A stretch of DNA of 64,000 nt from positions 162,057 to 226,056 of the forward strand of contig MKWN01000023.1 in the NCBI GenBank assembly GCA_001899775.1, read 5' to 3'. The notes under the pieces were generated by a model. The model saw nothing but the letters and a program-made list of their open reading frames with translations, did no database searches and was not told the DNA's origin. Below are positions 25,611 through 35,649 of this stretch, piece after piece (position 1 is the stretch's first letter; each line of letters starts with the position of its first letter). Both the position numbers and the translations under genes were made by a program. This DNA comes from Thiobacillus sp. 65-29. Its GTDB lineage: Bacteria > Pseudomonadota > Gammaproteobacteria > Burkholderiales > Thiobacillaceae.

Positions 25611-27548
25611 CTATTGTGCAGCCTTCGCCAGCGCAGGCGATCGCAGCGGCAGGCGCAGACTGAAGCAGGTGGGTGCGCCGGGCTCGCTCGACACGCTCGT
25701 GCTGCCGCCGTGCTTTTCCGCCACGGTGCGAACGAAGTAAAGACCGAGGCCGGTTCCGCCCGCCGCGCCGCTGCCGCGGCTGAAGCGCTGGAACAGGCGT
25801 GCCTGCACCTCGGGACTGATGCCCGGTCCACGATCGGTGACGGCAAGCGTCGCCCAGTCATCCGTGGTCTCCAGCGCCACTTCGACCGCGCTCTCCTGTG
25901 GTGCATGCTGCACGGCATTCAGCACCAGATTCAGCAGCGCACGATGCAGGAGGCCGAATTCACCCTGCATCCACACCGGTTCGTCCGGCAGGCGGCGTAC
26001 CAGATGCACGCTGCGGGCACGCGCCACGGTCCACGCGTCGTCGACGGCCTGGTGGGCCAGTGCGACGAGATCGAGCTCCTCGAAGCGGGTGGCATCCAGC
26101 GCCTCGGCACGCGCCGCGCGCAGGAACTTTTCGGCCAGGGTCAGCGCACGGGCCAGCGGCTCGTGCAGGCGCGCGGCACCGGGTACGTCGTCCAGTCGCA
26201 TCAGTGCGGCGGCGATCGGCGCACGGATGTCGTGCGAGAGAAACGCCAGGGTTTCGCGCCGCTCTTCCTGCAACTGGCGCAGGCGGTACGATGCGGCCTG
26301 AACCTGGCGAATGCGGGCCGCGAAGGGATCGCGCGGCAGCGCGTGCAACGGCAGGCCTTCTTCGCTGCCAAGCTGCTGGTGCAGACGCTTCAGCTCGTGG
26401 TCGAGGAAACGGCCGGCACTTTCCAGCCGTCGCCAGCTCCATACCGGGTAGGCCAGCAAAATCGCCAACAGCGCCCCGGCAGGCGGCACCCAGATCTGCA
26501 CCAGCCCCGGCAGCAGCGCCGCGACAACCATCACCGCCGCGAACCACACGCTGGTGGCAACCAGTCCACCCAGCGGATGGGTACGCGGCAGCCAGGCGAG
26601 CGGCGCCAGCGCGAGCAGCGCCCCGATCGCCAGCACCCACGCCAGCGGCACCTCGCGCACGAGGCGGCCGCTGCGCATGGCGTCGAGCGCGTTGGCGTGG
26701 ATTTCCACCCCTGGCATCGGCTGGCGCTGACCGGACACCGGTGTCGGCAGGAGGTCGCCCATGCCGGCCGCGGTGGCGCCGACCAGCACAATGCGATCGC
26801 GGAAGGTGCCGGGCGCGAAATCGCCCGTCAGCACCTGCACGTAGGACAGCGTACGCACGTGTCCCGGCGGACCGAGGAAGGCGAAGCGCCGCTGCGCCTG
26901 CCGTACCAGCGCGAATGGTGATTCCTCCGCGATCTTCGGCGGGGTGCGTGACAGGCTCGACGGCAGCAGGCCCGCCACGTCGAGTACCGCCTGCGCGAAG
27001 TGCGGCCACACCGGGGCACCCACGCCCTCCCACAGAAACAGGCTGCGGCCGATACCGTCGAGGTCGAGCTCGACATGCACGCGCCCGAGGCCGGCGGCCT
27101 GTTCCACGAGTTGGGGCAGCGGCAGGGTCTCCAGCACCTGGCCGTTGACGCGGTTGTTCTCCAGCAGCACCGGCAACACGACATTGCCGGCGCGAGCCAC
27201 CGCCTCGGCAAGCAGCGCGTCGGCCGGCTGGTCCGCCGTGTCCGGCTCGGCAAACACCAGGTCGAGCCCGATGACGCGCGCGCCGTCGGCATGCAGGCGG
27301 TCGAGCAGCGTCGCGTGCAGCCGGCGCGACCACGGCCAGCGTCCAAGCTTGGACAGGCTGTCCTCGTCGATCCCGACGATGACGATGTCGGCCGGTGGCG
27401 GGCGCACCTGCAGGCGCAGGCCGAGATCGTAGAGAAGATTGTCGACGCGCCCGAGCACGCCGCTGCCGGTGGTCACGGCTGCCACCAGCAGCAGGATCAG
27501 CGCACTCGAGAAACGGTCGTTGCCAAACAGGTGCAGCAGGCGACGCAC
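25611..27548 (-). CDS. CHASE2-domain sensor histidine kinase
   Basis: A 645-aa membrane kinase. An N-terminal helix (about 14-30) leads into an extracytoplasmic CHASE2 domain (about 35-295; VIVGIDEDSL, GLDLVFAEPD, VLVGATAAGMGD), then three helices (about 300-370). A cytoplasmic histidine kinase core follows, with phospho-acceptor near residue 439 in LSHDIRAP, NLVLNAVQHA (N box) and DRGPGIS / GGTGLGLYFV (G boxes). No receiver domain is attached. It starts at GTG 27548, 7 bp after the FecR-like gene. The partner regulator is probably encoded at 29176-29859. Confidence 0.92.
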   Translation of the reverse strand: MRRLLHLFGNDRFSSALILLLVAAVTTGSGVLGRVDNLLYDLGLRLQVRPPPADIVIVGIDEDSLSKLGRWPWSRRLHATLLDRLHADGARVIGLDLVFAEPDTADQPADALLAEAVARAGNVVLPVLLENNRVNGQVLETLPLPQLVEQAAGLGRVHVELDLDGIGRSLFLWEGVGAPVWPHFAQAVLDVAGLLPSSLSRTPPKIAEESPFALVRQAQRRFAFLGPPGHVRTLSYVQVLTGDFAPGTFRDRIVLVGATAAGMGDLLPTPVSGQRQPMPGVEIHANALDAMRSGRLVREVPLAWVLAIGALLALAPLAWLPRTHPLGGLVATSVWFAAVMVVAALLPGLVQIWVPPAGALLAILLAYPVWSWRRLESAGRFLDHELKRLHQQLGSEEGLPLHALPRDPFAARIRQVQAASYRLRQLQEERRETLAFLSHDIRAPIAAALMRLDDVPGAARLHEPLARALTLAEKFLRAARAEALDATRFEELDLVALAHQAVDDAWTVARARSVHLVRRLPDEPVWMQGEFGLLHRALLNLVLNAVQHAPQESAVEVALETTDDWATLAVTDRGPGISPEVQARLFQRFSRGSGAAGGTGLGLYFVRTVAEKHGGSTSVSSEPGAPTCFSLRLPLRSPALAKAAQ

Positions 27549-27555
27549 GGGGCAA

Positions 27556-29172
27556 TCACAGCAGCAGCGGCAGCAGGAGAAGCAGCACGGGCCAGCGCGG
27601 CGGCGGCGGTGCCTCGATCAGGCGGCTCGCCCACGGACCGGCGGTGCCATCGGCTTCGACCAGGCGGGCGGCGAGATAGTGATCGGCCCGTTTGACGCCG
27701 GTCGCGCGCATCTGGCCGTCGGCGCTCGTTCCCTGCCAGACCGGCTGCCGGCGTTCGGCATCGGTGGACAGCACGAGTTCGTAATGCAGCCCGGGCGGTG
27801 GCGGCGGCAGGGCGAGCGTGAGCGTGCCATCGGCAAACTGCGGCGCGGCCTGTGCCAGGTCCGGCGCACCCGGCAGCGGATCGTAGACGAAGCGCTGCGG
27901 CGGTGCGAACGGCCCCGGGCCGTCGGCGTCGACGCTTGCCACGCGCCAGTGATACGTACCCGGCGCGAGGTCCGCCGCCGGCTGCTGGCGGCTGTCCGCA
28001 GTGCGTGTCGCCAGCAAGGGCTCGGCGAAACCCGCATCGCGCGCCAGTTCCACCCGATAGGCGTCGGCGCCCACCACGGGACTCCATTGCAGAACGGGAC
28101 GCGGCGTGCGTACGCGCGCACCGGGGCCCACGACCAGCGGCGGGAAAGGCCGCGCATCGACCTCGAATGCGTGCACGGCATCCTGCCCTTGCAGACCCAG
28201 CGCATCGGCCGCACGCACGCGCAGGGTGTAATGACCGTCGGGTAGATCGCCGAAACCGAGTTGCGGCACGTCGCTCGTCTGTTCCAGGAGAATGCGCTCG
28301 AATGTCGCATCCGGCGCGATCTGCCCCTGCCAGGCCACGGCACCGGCCTGCGCCGGCAGCACGAAGCGCAGCGGCAGCGCATCGATGCGCCGCGGCAGCG
28401 CGGCCAGATCCGGCGCCGGCAGCAAGGCCACCGGCGACTGCGGCGGCTGTCCCGCCGCGGCCAGGCTGCCCTGCCCGGCGCCGACCCGCATCTCGCGCCC
28501 GGCGGCGACAAGACCGACCGCGCCTTCCAGGGTTTCCTCGCGGGTGACGTCGGTATCCGCCGCGACACGGAAACGGGTGCCCCGGACCGCCGCCACCGCC
28601 GAGGGGGTGATCACCTGCAGCCGGCTGCCCGTCGCACGAGCGGGATTGGCGCCCACCTCGACACGACCGTGTTGCAGGCGCAGGCGGCTGTCGACCATGC
28701 CGCCCCCCGCATACACGCTAAGCGTATCGAGCGCCAGGCGTGCGCCGGGCTGCAACACCAGCAGCGAGCCGTCGGCAAGCCGCAGGGTGACGCTGCTGTT
28801 CGCCCCCGCGGCGAGGGCCGCACCGGCACCGAGCGTCTCACCGGCCGCGACCGGGCGCTCGGCCGCGCCCGGCAGCGTCACGCGCGCATCGCCGGATACG
28901 GCGACGACCTGCGCCGGTGCCGGTTCGTGGCGCAGCCACGCGAGCGGAATGCGCAGGGTGCTGCCGGGCAGCAACCGGTAAGGATCGGCGATGCCGTTGA
29001 GACGCTGCACGCGCGGCCAGTCCTGCGCACGCGCAAGATAACGCGCCGACACGCCGATGAGGGTGTCGCCAGGCCGCAGGGTGTAGCGCCATTCCGGGGC
29101 GTCGTCGGTGGCAGGCGGCGCGGCGAATGCCGGCAGCGCGAACAGCAGCAGGGCAAGGAAACGCGCGCGCAT
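27556..29172 (-). CDS. Exported LysM / FecR-like protein
   Basis: A 538-aa envelope protein. After a signal peptide (1-18) comes a LysM module (about 28-77: YTLRPGDTLIGVSARYL to LPGSTLRIPL). A FecR-type beta domain follows (about 88-235, with LRLADGSLLVLQPGA and PSAVAAVRGTRFRV), then two fibronectin-III-like segments (about 260-450, e.g. YRVELARDAGF, YHWRVASVDADG). It ends in a hydrophobic stretch after a proline run that could anchor it in the membrane. It lies between a response regulator gene (3 bp away) and a CHASE2 kinase gene (7 bp away), so it probably feeds an envelope or peptidoglycan signal to that kinase. The role is inferred. Confidence 0.85.
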   Translation of the reverse strand: MRARFLALLLFALPAFAAPPATDDAPEWRYTLRPGDTLIGVSARYLARAQDWPRVQRLNGIADPYRLLPGSTLRIPLAWLRHEPAPAQVVAVSGDARVTLPGAAERPVAAGETLGAGAALAAGANSSVTLRLADGSLLVLQPGARLALDTLSVYAGGGMVDSRLRLQHGRVEVGANPARATGSRLQVITPSAVAAVRGTRFRVAADTDVTREETLEGAVGLVAAGREMRVGAGQGSLAAAGQPPQSPVALLPAPDLAALPRRIDALPLRFVLPAQAGAVAWQGQIAPDATFERILLEQTSDVPQLGFGDLPDGHYTLRVRAADALGLQGQDAVHAFEVDARPFPPLVVGPGARVRTPRPVLQWSPVVGADAYRVELARDAGFAEPLLATRTADSRQQPAADLAPGTYHWRVASVDADGPGPFAPPQRFVYDPLPGAPDLAQAAPQFADGTLTLALPPPPPGLHYELVLSTDAERRQPVWQGTSADGQMRATGVKRADHYLAARLVEADGTAGPWASRLIEAPPPPRWPVLLLLLPLLL

Positions 29173-29175
29173 GGC

Positions 29176-29859
29176 CTACTCGACGCGCTCCAGGCGGTAG
29201 CCCTGGCGATACACCGAGGTAAGCCGCCAGCCGTTTTCCGGCACCAGCTTCAGCTTGCTGCGCAGATGGCTGACATGCACGTCGACGGTACGCGTGTCGA
29301 TGTCGGGGCTGGAACCCCATACCACCTGGATGAGGTGTCCACGCGGCAGCAGCATGCCGACCCGGCCGAAGAAGTACAGGGCGAGTTCGGTCTCCTTCTC
29401 GGTGAGCCTCACGGGCGCACCGTCCTGTTCGAAGCGACGCTTGTCGAAGTCGATGCGCAGGCCGCCGAAGTCCTGCACCGGCTCCGGCCGCAATTGCGCC
29501 GAGCAGCGTCGCGCCACCGCATGGATACGCGCGACCAGCACGCTGCGCGAGGGCGGCTTGACCATGTAATCGTCGGCACCCGCCTGGATGACCTGCACCA
29601 CATCTTCCTCGGCGTCGCGCCCGGTGAGAAAGACCACCGGCGGCAGGGTGCCCTTGAGCTTCAGACTGGCCATGACGTCGGGACCGCTCATGTCGGGCAG
29701 CATCCAGTCGAACAGGCACAGGTCGTAGCGTTCTTCGGACAGCGCGCGCACGCACTCGCGCCCGGAGCGGAACCAGGTGACGTCGTGGCCGGCCTGTTCC
29801 AGCCATTCGATAATGGTGGCGGCGAAGGCGGCGTCATCTTCCAGGAAGGCGATTTTCAT
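29176..29859 (-). CDS. OmpR/PhoB-family response regulator
   Basis: A 227-aa transcription regulator. The receiver domain (1-115) has acidic E7/D8/D9, phospho-acceptor D51 (LFDWMLPDMSG), T79 and K101 (VKPPSR). The C-terminal winged-helix domain shows LTEKETELALYFF and VDVHVSHLRSKLKL with the final GYRLERV. ATG 29859 is chosen to fit the family start; an ATG 12 codons upstream is possible. It is first gene of the cluster with the FecR-like protein, CHASE2 kinase and SixA. Confidence 0.92.
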   Translation of the reverse strand: MKIAFLEDDAAFAATIIEWLEQAGHDVTWFRSGRECVRALSEERYDLCLFDWMLPDMSGPDVMASLKLKGTLPPVVFLTGRDAEEDVVQVIQAGADDYMVKPPSRSVLVARIHAVARRCSAQLRPEPVQDFGGLRIDFDKRRFEQDGAPVRLTEKETELALYFFGRVGMLLPRGHLIQVVWGSSPDIDTRTVDVHVSHLRSKLKLVPENGWRLTSVYRQGYRLERVE

Positions 29860-29953
29860 GGCAGGCGATGCATGCGGGGAGGGCCCGGAATTCATTGTTG
29901 GCAGTCCGATTCGCGATTGTGCTTGGAAAAAGCGGGGGAATCCCGCCCCCAAT

Positions 29954-31486
29954 CTACCAGCAAGGGCGCAATTTGACGAAATTTTGCAGTTCCACCACCC
30001 TTGCATCGCCATCGGCCCCCGCGGCGACGGCAGCGAGCCAGCCACGCGCGAACATGAGCATCGGGGCCGGTCCTGCATCCCGCAGCAGCCCGGCTCCGAC
30101 ATGCGCGTCGTTGCAGCGTCCGAGGCTGTCCTGCAGGCGGCACAGCGCGGCCAGATACGGCGTCCCGCGACACGTCGGAAACAGCGCCCCGAAGAATTCA
30201 ACGGCGTAGCGCTGGCGCTTGATCGCTATACGCAGCGCGTGTCGCTGCGCCGGTGTCAGCGTGGCGAACGTGCGGGCACCGGCGACGATGCCTTGTTGCC
30301 CGCGCCGCAGGGATCGCCGCGCCAGATCGACGAGCGGCGACGCCTGCACCGCGCGCCGGGACTCCGGCGCCTGGCGCCAGCCGTGCTGCTGCAGCCAGCG
30401 CTGCATGGCCAACAGCCAGACGCCGGGATGCGCCGCAGCGAGCGCCTCACGCATCGCCGCATGCACCGCTTGCCGCTGCGCCTCGAGTACCCGCATGCCC
30501 TCCGCAAAGGCCACAGGATCGGCCGCATACGGCGCGATCACCGGCAGCGTCTCCGCGCACAGCACGTCCCAATCACGCGCCGGACCCAGCGCGGCGGCCA
30601 GCGCGCGCAAGCCACCCAGCAAGGGCGCCGGCAGCACGCACGCCTTGCGGTACAGTCGCAGCGCCGCACGCAATCGCCTCAGCGCCACCCGCGCCTGATG
30701 CACGGACTCGGTATCTGCGCCCTCTCCCGCATGGGGCCAAAGATCGCTGAGCGGGAACAGCACACCGGGCAGGCTCGCCTGGAAATGCGCCAGACAGTTC
30801 TGTACCGTCGCGGCGAAACCTTCTTCCACGCTCGCGCGTGGATCGAGTTCGAGCGCCGCGGCGCGCGCCGCGACGGGGGCATCTCCGCGTGCCAGGCGCG
30901 CGCCGCGCTCGGCCTTGCTGGTGTCGAACGGCAGGCAGTCGAACGTGCCCGCCCAATCCAGCGCCAGCGCGAACAAGGCGTCCGCCTGGCCGCCCTTGAG
31001 TTCGAGTTCGACCTCGCACAGCGGCTCGCGGCGTCCCCCTGCACGCACCTCGCCTACGTCCAGTGCCACCTCGATCTGCGCGCCGCCGCGCCCCTTCACC
31101 CGCCAGGCCGTGCGATGAAAGCGCGTCTCGAACGCGGGCACCAGCGCCCCGCGCACAACCTCCGGCACATACGCCCGCGCCTCGGGCGGGAAGCGCGACC
31201 AGTCGAGTGCACCGCGTTTCACCGTCATCTCGAATTCGACCCGCCGCGACAGACCACCGGCACGCTCGCCCTCGGTTTTCAGCGTCTGCATCCAGCGGCG
31301 GCCCGAGCGCCGCAGCCGCAGCGCCACCCCGGCCGCACTCAAGGCGAAGTCCGGCGTGTCGAAATAGAGGGTGACGAGATCCTGCTCCCGCGGCACGCTA
31401 CGCCGCCGCGCCATGCGCCGCACGAAGGCGTCGATCTGCGTCGGCGGCAATGTCAGCTTGAGTTCGATTTCGAGCGGAGCGTTCAT
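29954..31486 (-). CDS. CYTH-CHAD domain protein
   Basis: A 510-aa protein with an N-terminal CYTH (triphosphate tunnel) domain beginning EIELKLTL, where the ExExK motif binds triphosphate. A C-terminal helical CHAD domain (from about 220) has HQARVALRRLRAALRLYRK and RIAIKRQRYAVEFF. CYTH enzymes of this class hydrolyse inorganic triphosphate, and CHAD domains bind polyphosphate granules. It diverges from ppk1 with 64 bp between the starts, which supports a polyphosphate role. ATG 31486 fits the domain start; a longer upstream frame overlaps ppk1. Confidence 0.9.
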   Translation of the reverse strand: MNAPLEIELKLTLPPTQIDAFVRRMARRRSVPREQDLVTLYFDTPDFALSAAGVALRLRRSGRRWMQTLKTEGERAGGLSRRVEFEMTVKRGALDWSRFPPEARAYVPEVVRGALVPAFETRFHRTAWRVKGRGGAQIEVALDVGEVRAGGRREPLCEVELELKGGQADALFALALDWAGTFDCLPFDTSKAERGARLARGDAPVAARAAALELDPRASVEEGFAATVQNCLAHFQASLPGVLFPLSDLWPHAGEGADTESVHQARVALRRLRAALRLYRKACVLPAPLLGGLRALAAALGPARDWDVLCAETLPVIAPYAADPVAFAEGMRVLEAQRQAVHAAMREALAAAHPGVWLLAMQRWLQQHGWRQAPESRRAVQASPLVDLARRSLRRGQQGIVAGARTFATLTPAQRHALRIAIKRQRYAVEFFGALFPTCRGTPYLAALCRLQDSLGRCNDAHVGAGLLRDAGPAPMLMFARGWLAAVAAGADGDARVVELQNFVKLRPCW

Positions 31487-31550
31487 GGGACGATGATGCG
31501 CCACAGGCGGCGGACATTGATGATCGAAACACGTAAAGGATAATGCAACG

Positions 31551-33617
31551 ATGACACACCTCGACCCGGACACCCTCCTCAACCGCGAGCTCGGCATCCT
31601 CGAGTTCCAGCGCCGCGTGCTGGCGCAGGCGGAAGACCCCGGCGTACCACTGCTGGAACGCCTGAAATTCCTCTGCATCTTTTCCAGCAACCTGGACGAG
31701 TTCTTCGAGGTGCGGGTGGCCGGCCTCAAGGAGCAGATCCGCGCGAATGCGACCCAGCGCTCGGCCGACGGCCTGACCGCGCGCCAGCAATACCGCGCGG
31801 TGTCCGAAACCGCGCATGCGCTGGTGGCGCGCGAGTACGAGTTGTTCAACCAGCACATCATCCCCGCGCTGGCCACCGAGGGCATCCACTTCTTCCGCCG
31901 CACGCACTGGAACGAAGCACAGGCGGCGTGGATCCGCGACTATTTCTTCCGCGAGCTGATGCCCGTGTTGACGCCGATCGGCCTCGACCCCTCGCATCCC
32001 TTCCCACGCGTACTCAACAAGAGTCTGAACTTCGCGGTGGAACTGTCCGGGCGCGACGCCTTCGGGCGCAGTTCCGGCGCCGCCGTGGTGCAGGCGCCGC
32101 GCGCGCTGCCGCGGGTGATCCATCTCCCCGAAGCGGTCGCCGGCTGCGCGCACGGCTTCGTGTTCCTGTCCTCGGTCCTGCACGCGCACGTCGGCGAGCT
32201 GTTCGCCGGCATGACGGTCGAAGGCTGCTACCAGTTTCGCGTCACCCGCAACTCCGATCTCTTCGTCGACGACGAGGAAACCAAGAACCTACGCCAGGCC
32301 TTGCAGGGCGAACTGCCGCAGCGCAATTTCGGCGCGGCGGTGCGGCTGGAAGTCGCCGACAACTGCTCGCCGGCCATGGCCGCCTTCCTGCTGGAACAGT
32401 TCGAACTCGGTGCCGACGATCTGTACCAAGCCAACGGCCCGGTCAACCTCGTGCGGCTGATGCAGGTGCCCGACTGGGTCGACCGGCCCGATCTCAAGTT
32501 CCCGCCCTTCGTGCCCGCCCTGCCCGCACGGCTCGCCAAGGACGCCGACATCTTTGCGCAGATCCGCAAGGGCGACATGCTGCTGCACCATCCCTTCGAG
32601 TCCTTCCAGCCGGTCATCGATTTCATCGAACAGGCGGCGATCGACCCGCAGGTCGTCGCCATCCGCCAGACCGTGTACCGCACCGGCACCGACTCGCAAC
32701 TGATGCAGGCGCTGATCCGTGCCGCGCAGGCGGGCAAGGAAGTCATCGTGGTGGTCGAACTGCTGGCACGCTTCGACGAGGAAGCCAACATCAACTGGGC
32801 GGCACGACTGGAGGCGGTGGGCGCGCACGTCGTGTATGGCGTGGTCGGCCACAAGACGCACGCCAAGCTGGCGCTCGTGGTGCGCCGCGAGGAAGGCGGG
32901 CTGCGCCGCTACGCGCACCTGGGCACCGGCAACTACCATGCGCGCACCGCGCGCCTGTATACCGATTTCGGCCTGCTCACCTGCGACGAGGCGATGACCG
33001 CCGATGTCGCCAGCCTGTTCACCCAGATCACCGGCCTGGGCAAGGCCGGCAAACTGAAGCGCCTGTGGCAGTCGCCCTTCACACTGCACAGCGAGGTCAT
33101 CGCCGCGATCGAGCGCGAGGCGGCCTTCGCCGCCGCCGGCAAACCCGCCGCCCTCATCGCCAAGATGAACGCCCTGCTCGAACCGCGTGTCATCGCCGCG
33201 CTCTACGCTGCCAGCCAGGCCGGGGTGAAGATCGACCTCATCGTGCGCGGCGTGTGTGCACTCAAGCCCGGCATCAAGGGGTTGTCGGAGAACATCCGGG
33301 TGCGCTCCATCGTCGGCCGCTTCCTCGAACACACACGCATCTTTTATTTCAGGAATGGCGGCGACGAACGTGTATACCTGTCGTCCGCCGACTGGATGGA
33401 CCGCAATTTCTTCCGCCGCATCGAAACCGCCTTTCCCGTGCTCAACCCCAAACTGAAAAAACGCGTCATCGGCGAGGGACTGAAACCCTACCTGCGCGAC
33501 AACATGCAGGCCTGGGAGATGCAGCCCGACGGCAGCTATCGCCATCGCCGCAAGCGCGGCGCCAAGGCCTGTTGCGCGCAGACCGAGTTGCTGGCGCTGC
33601 TGGCGAAGGGGAAATAG
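31551..33617 (+). CDS. ppk1: Polyphosphate kinase 1
   Basis: A 688-aa enzyme that makes inorganic polyphosphate from ATP reversibly. The PPK1 N-terminal pattern LNRELGILEFQRRVL and FLCIFSSNLDEFFEVRVAGL, the DMLLHHPFESF block and the phospholipase-D-like catalytic region (YAHLGTGNYH near 455; the phospho-histidine lies here) are present. The C-terminus has ADWMDRNFFRRIE. It is preceded by the divergent CYTH-CHAD gene. Length is typical. Confidence 0.97.
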   Translation: MTHLDPDTLLNRELGILEFQRRVLAQAEDPGVPLLERLKFLCIFSSNLDEFFEVRVAGLKEQIRANATQRSADGLTARQQYRAVSETAHALVAREYELFNQHIIPALATEGIHFFRRTHWNEAQAAWIRDYFFRELMPVLTPIGLDPSHPFPRVLNKSLNFAVELSGRDAFGRSSGAAVVQAPRALPRVIHLPEAVAGCAHGFVFLSSVLHAHVGELFAGMTVEGCYQFRVTRNSDLFVDDEETKNLRQALQGELPQRNFGAAVRLEVADNCSPAMAAFLLEQFELGADDLYQANGPVNLVRLMQVPDWVDRPDLKFPPFVPALPARLAKDADIFAQIRKGDMLLHHPFESFQPVIDFIEQAAIDPQVVAIRQTVYRTGTDSQLMQALIRAAQAGKEVIVVVELLARFDEEANINWAARLEAVGAHVVYGVVGHKTHAKLALVVRREEGGLRRYAHLGTGNYHARTARLYTDFGLLTCDEAMTADVASLFTQITGLGKAGKLKRLWQSPFTLHSEVIAAIEREAAFAAAGKPAALIAKMNALLEPRVIAALYAASQAGVKIDLIVRGVCALKPGIKGLSENIRVRSIVGRFLEHTRIFYFRNGGDERVYLSSADWMDRNFFRRIETAFPVLNPKLKKRVIGEGLKPYLRDNMQAWEMQPDGSYRHRRKRGAKACCAQTELLALLAKGK

Positions 33618-33619
33618 GC

Positions 33620-33638
33620 GGCGTGCGTTGCGCACGCC
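33620..33638 (+). terminator. Hairpin after ppk1
   Basis: GGCGTGCG-TTG-CGCACGCC is an 8-bp perfect stem with a 3-nt loop, starting 2 nt after the ppk1 stop. There is no T-run, so Rho-independent termination is uncertain. Confidence 0.5.
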
Positions 33639-33708
33639 CCCTTGAAACCCCGGAGCTTCACCCTCATTTGCCGTGAACCTTGTATGTGAGTCAACGGGAG
33701 ATCACGGC

Positions 33709-35607
33709 ATGTCCGCCACCAAAGAAACCCTGGGCTTCCAGGCCGAAGTCAAGCAGTTGCTGCAATTGATGATCCATTCCTTGTATTCCAACAAGGACAT
33801 CTTTCTGCGCGAGCTGATTTCCAACGCCTCGGATGCCGCCGACAAACTGCGCTTCGAAGCGCTCACCGATCCGGCGCTGTTCGAGAACGACCCGGAACTC
33901 AGAATCCGCGTGGCCTTCGACCGTGAGGCGCGCACCCTCACCCTCTCCGACAACGGCATCGGCATGAGCCGGCAGGAGGTCATCGACCACATCGGCACCA
34001 TCGCCAAGTCCGGCACGCGCGAGTTCTTCGGCCAGCTCTCCGGCGACCAGCAGAAGGACGCCGCGCTGATCGGCCAGTTCGGCGTCGGGTTCTATTCGGC
34101 GTTCATCGTCGCCGATCGCGTCACGCTCACCACCCGCCGCGCCGGAATGACCGCCGAGCACGGCGTGCGCTGGGAATCGACGGGAGCCGGCGACTACACC
34201 CTGGAAACCGTGGACAAGCCCGCGCGCGGCACCGAGATCGTGCTGCACCTGCGCGAGGGCGAGGACGAGTTCCTGTCGGATTACAAGATCAAATCGGTGA
34301 TCCGCACCTATTCCGACCATATCACCCTGCCCATCGTGATGAAAAAGACGGAATGGAAGGACGGCGTCGAAACACCCACCGACGAGGACGAGACCGTCAA
34401 CAAGGCCTCCGCGCTGTGGGCGCGCGCGAAGAAGGACATCAGCGACGACGAATACAAGGAGTTCTACAAGCACGTCGCGCACGACTACGAGCCGCCTCTG
34501 GCCTGGTCGCACAACCGCGTCGAGGGCAAGCAGGATTACATCTCGCTACTCTATGTGCCCGCGCACGCGCCCTTCGACCTGTGGGACCGCGAGCGCCGGC
34601 ACGGCATCAAGCTCTACGTGCGGCGTGTGTTCATCATGGACGACGCCGAGCAGTTGATGCCGGGCTACCTGCGCTTCATCCGCGGCGTGATCGATTCGGC
34701 CGACCTGCCCTTGAACGTCTCGCGCGAAATCCTGCAATCGAGCCGCGACATCGATGCCATCAAGGCCGGTTCGGTGAAGAAAGTGCTCGGTATGCTCGAA
34801 GACATGGCCGCGAACCAGCCCGAACAGTACACGGTATTCTGGACGGAGTTCGGCCGGGTGATGAAGGAAGGTCCGGGCGAGGACTTCGCCAACCGGGAAA
34901 AGATCGCCGGCCTGCTGCGCTTCGCCTCCACCCATACCGACACCGACGCGCAGATCGTGTCACTGAAGGACTATGTCGGCCGCATGAAGGACGGCCAGTC
35001 CGCGATCTACACCATCACCGCCGACAGTTTCGCCGCCGCGCGGAACAGCCCGCACCTGGAGATCTTCCGCAAGAAGGGCATCGAGGTTCTGCTGCTGTCC
35101 GACCGCGTCGACGAATGGCTGCTGAGCAACCTCACCGAATTCGACGGCAAGCCCCTGAAGTCGGTGGCCAAGGGCGGCCTCGATCTGGGCGAGCTGGAAG
35201 ACGAAGCCGAAAAAACCGCACAGAAGGAAGCCGAAGCGTCGCTGCAGCCGCTGGTCGAACGCATCAGGACGACGCTCGGCGAGCGCGTGAAGGATGTCCG
35301 CGTCACGCATCGTCTCACCGACTCACCCGCCTGCCTCGTCACCGGCGAGGGCGACATGAGCGCGAACCTGGAGCGCCTGCTGAAGGCCGCCGGCCAGGCC
35401 GCGCCCACGGTGAAGCCGACGCTGGAAATCAACCCGACCCACGCGCTCGTCACGCGCCTGAACAGCGAATCCAATGAAGATCACTTCGCGGACTGGGCCA
35501 ACCTGCTGTTCGAACAGGCCATGCTCGCCGAAGGCGGCCAGCTCGACGATCCGGCGAGCTTCGTGCGGCGCCTGAACGGCTTGTTGGCGATGTTGCCGAG
35601 CACCTGA
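33709..35607 (+). CDS. htpG: Chaperone HtpG (Hsp90)
   Basis: A 632-aa ATP-dependent chaperone. The N-terminal GHKL ATPase domain shows [22 protein letters not shown] and [11 protein letters not shown]; the middle domain has [19 protein letters not shown] and [11 protein letters not shown]. The C-terminal dimer region is present, without the eukaryotic MEEVD tail. ATG 33709 has GGGAG upstream; the earlier in-frame ATG at 33673 lies in the intergenic region and is rejected. Confidence 0.97.
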   Translation: MSATKETLGFQAEVKQLLQLMIHSLYSNKDIFLRELISNASDAADKLRFEALTDPALFENDPELRIRVAFDREARTLTLSDNGIGMSRQEVIDHIGTIAKSGTREFFGQLSGDQQKDAALIGQFGVGFYSAFIVADRVTLTTRRAGMTAEHGVRWESTGAGDYTLETVDKPARGTEIVLHLREGEDEFLSDYKIKSVIRTYSDHITLPIVMKKTEWKDGVETPTDEDETVNKASALWARAKKDISDDEYKEFYKHVAHDYEPPLAWSHNRVEGKQDYISLLYVPAHAPFDLWDRERRHGIKLYVRRVFIMDDAEQLMPGYLRFIRGVIDSADLPLNVSREILQSSRDIDAIKAGSVKKVLGMLEDMAANQPEQYTVFWTEFGRVMKEGPGEDFANREKIAGLLRFASTHTDTDAQIVSLKDYVGRMKDGQSAIYTITADSFAAARNSPHLEIFRKKGIEVLLLSDRVDEWLLSNLTEFDGKPLKSVAKGGLDLGELEDEAEKTAQKEAEASLQPLVERIRTTLGERVKDVRVTHRLTDSPACLVTGEGDMSANLERLLKAAGQAAPTVKPTLEINPTHALVTRLNSESNEDHFADWANLLFEQAMLAEGGQLDDPASFVRRLNGLLAMLPST

Positions 35608-35649
35608 TCCAGTCGCCGCTGTCACGGCAACATTCTCCGCCCCTACCCA

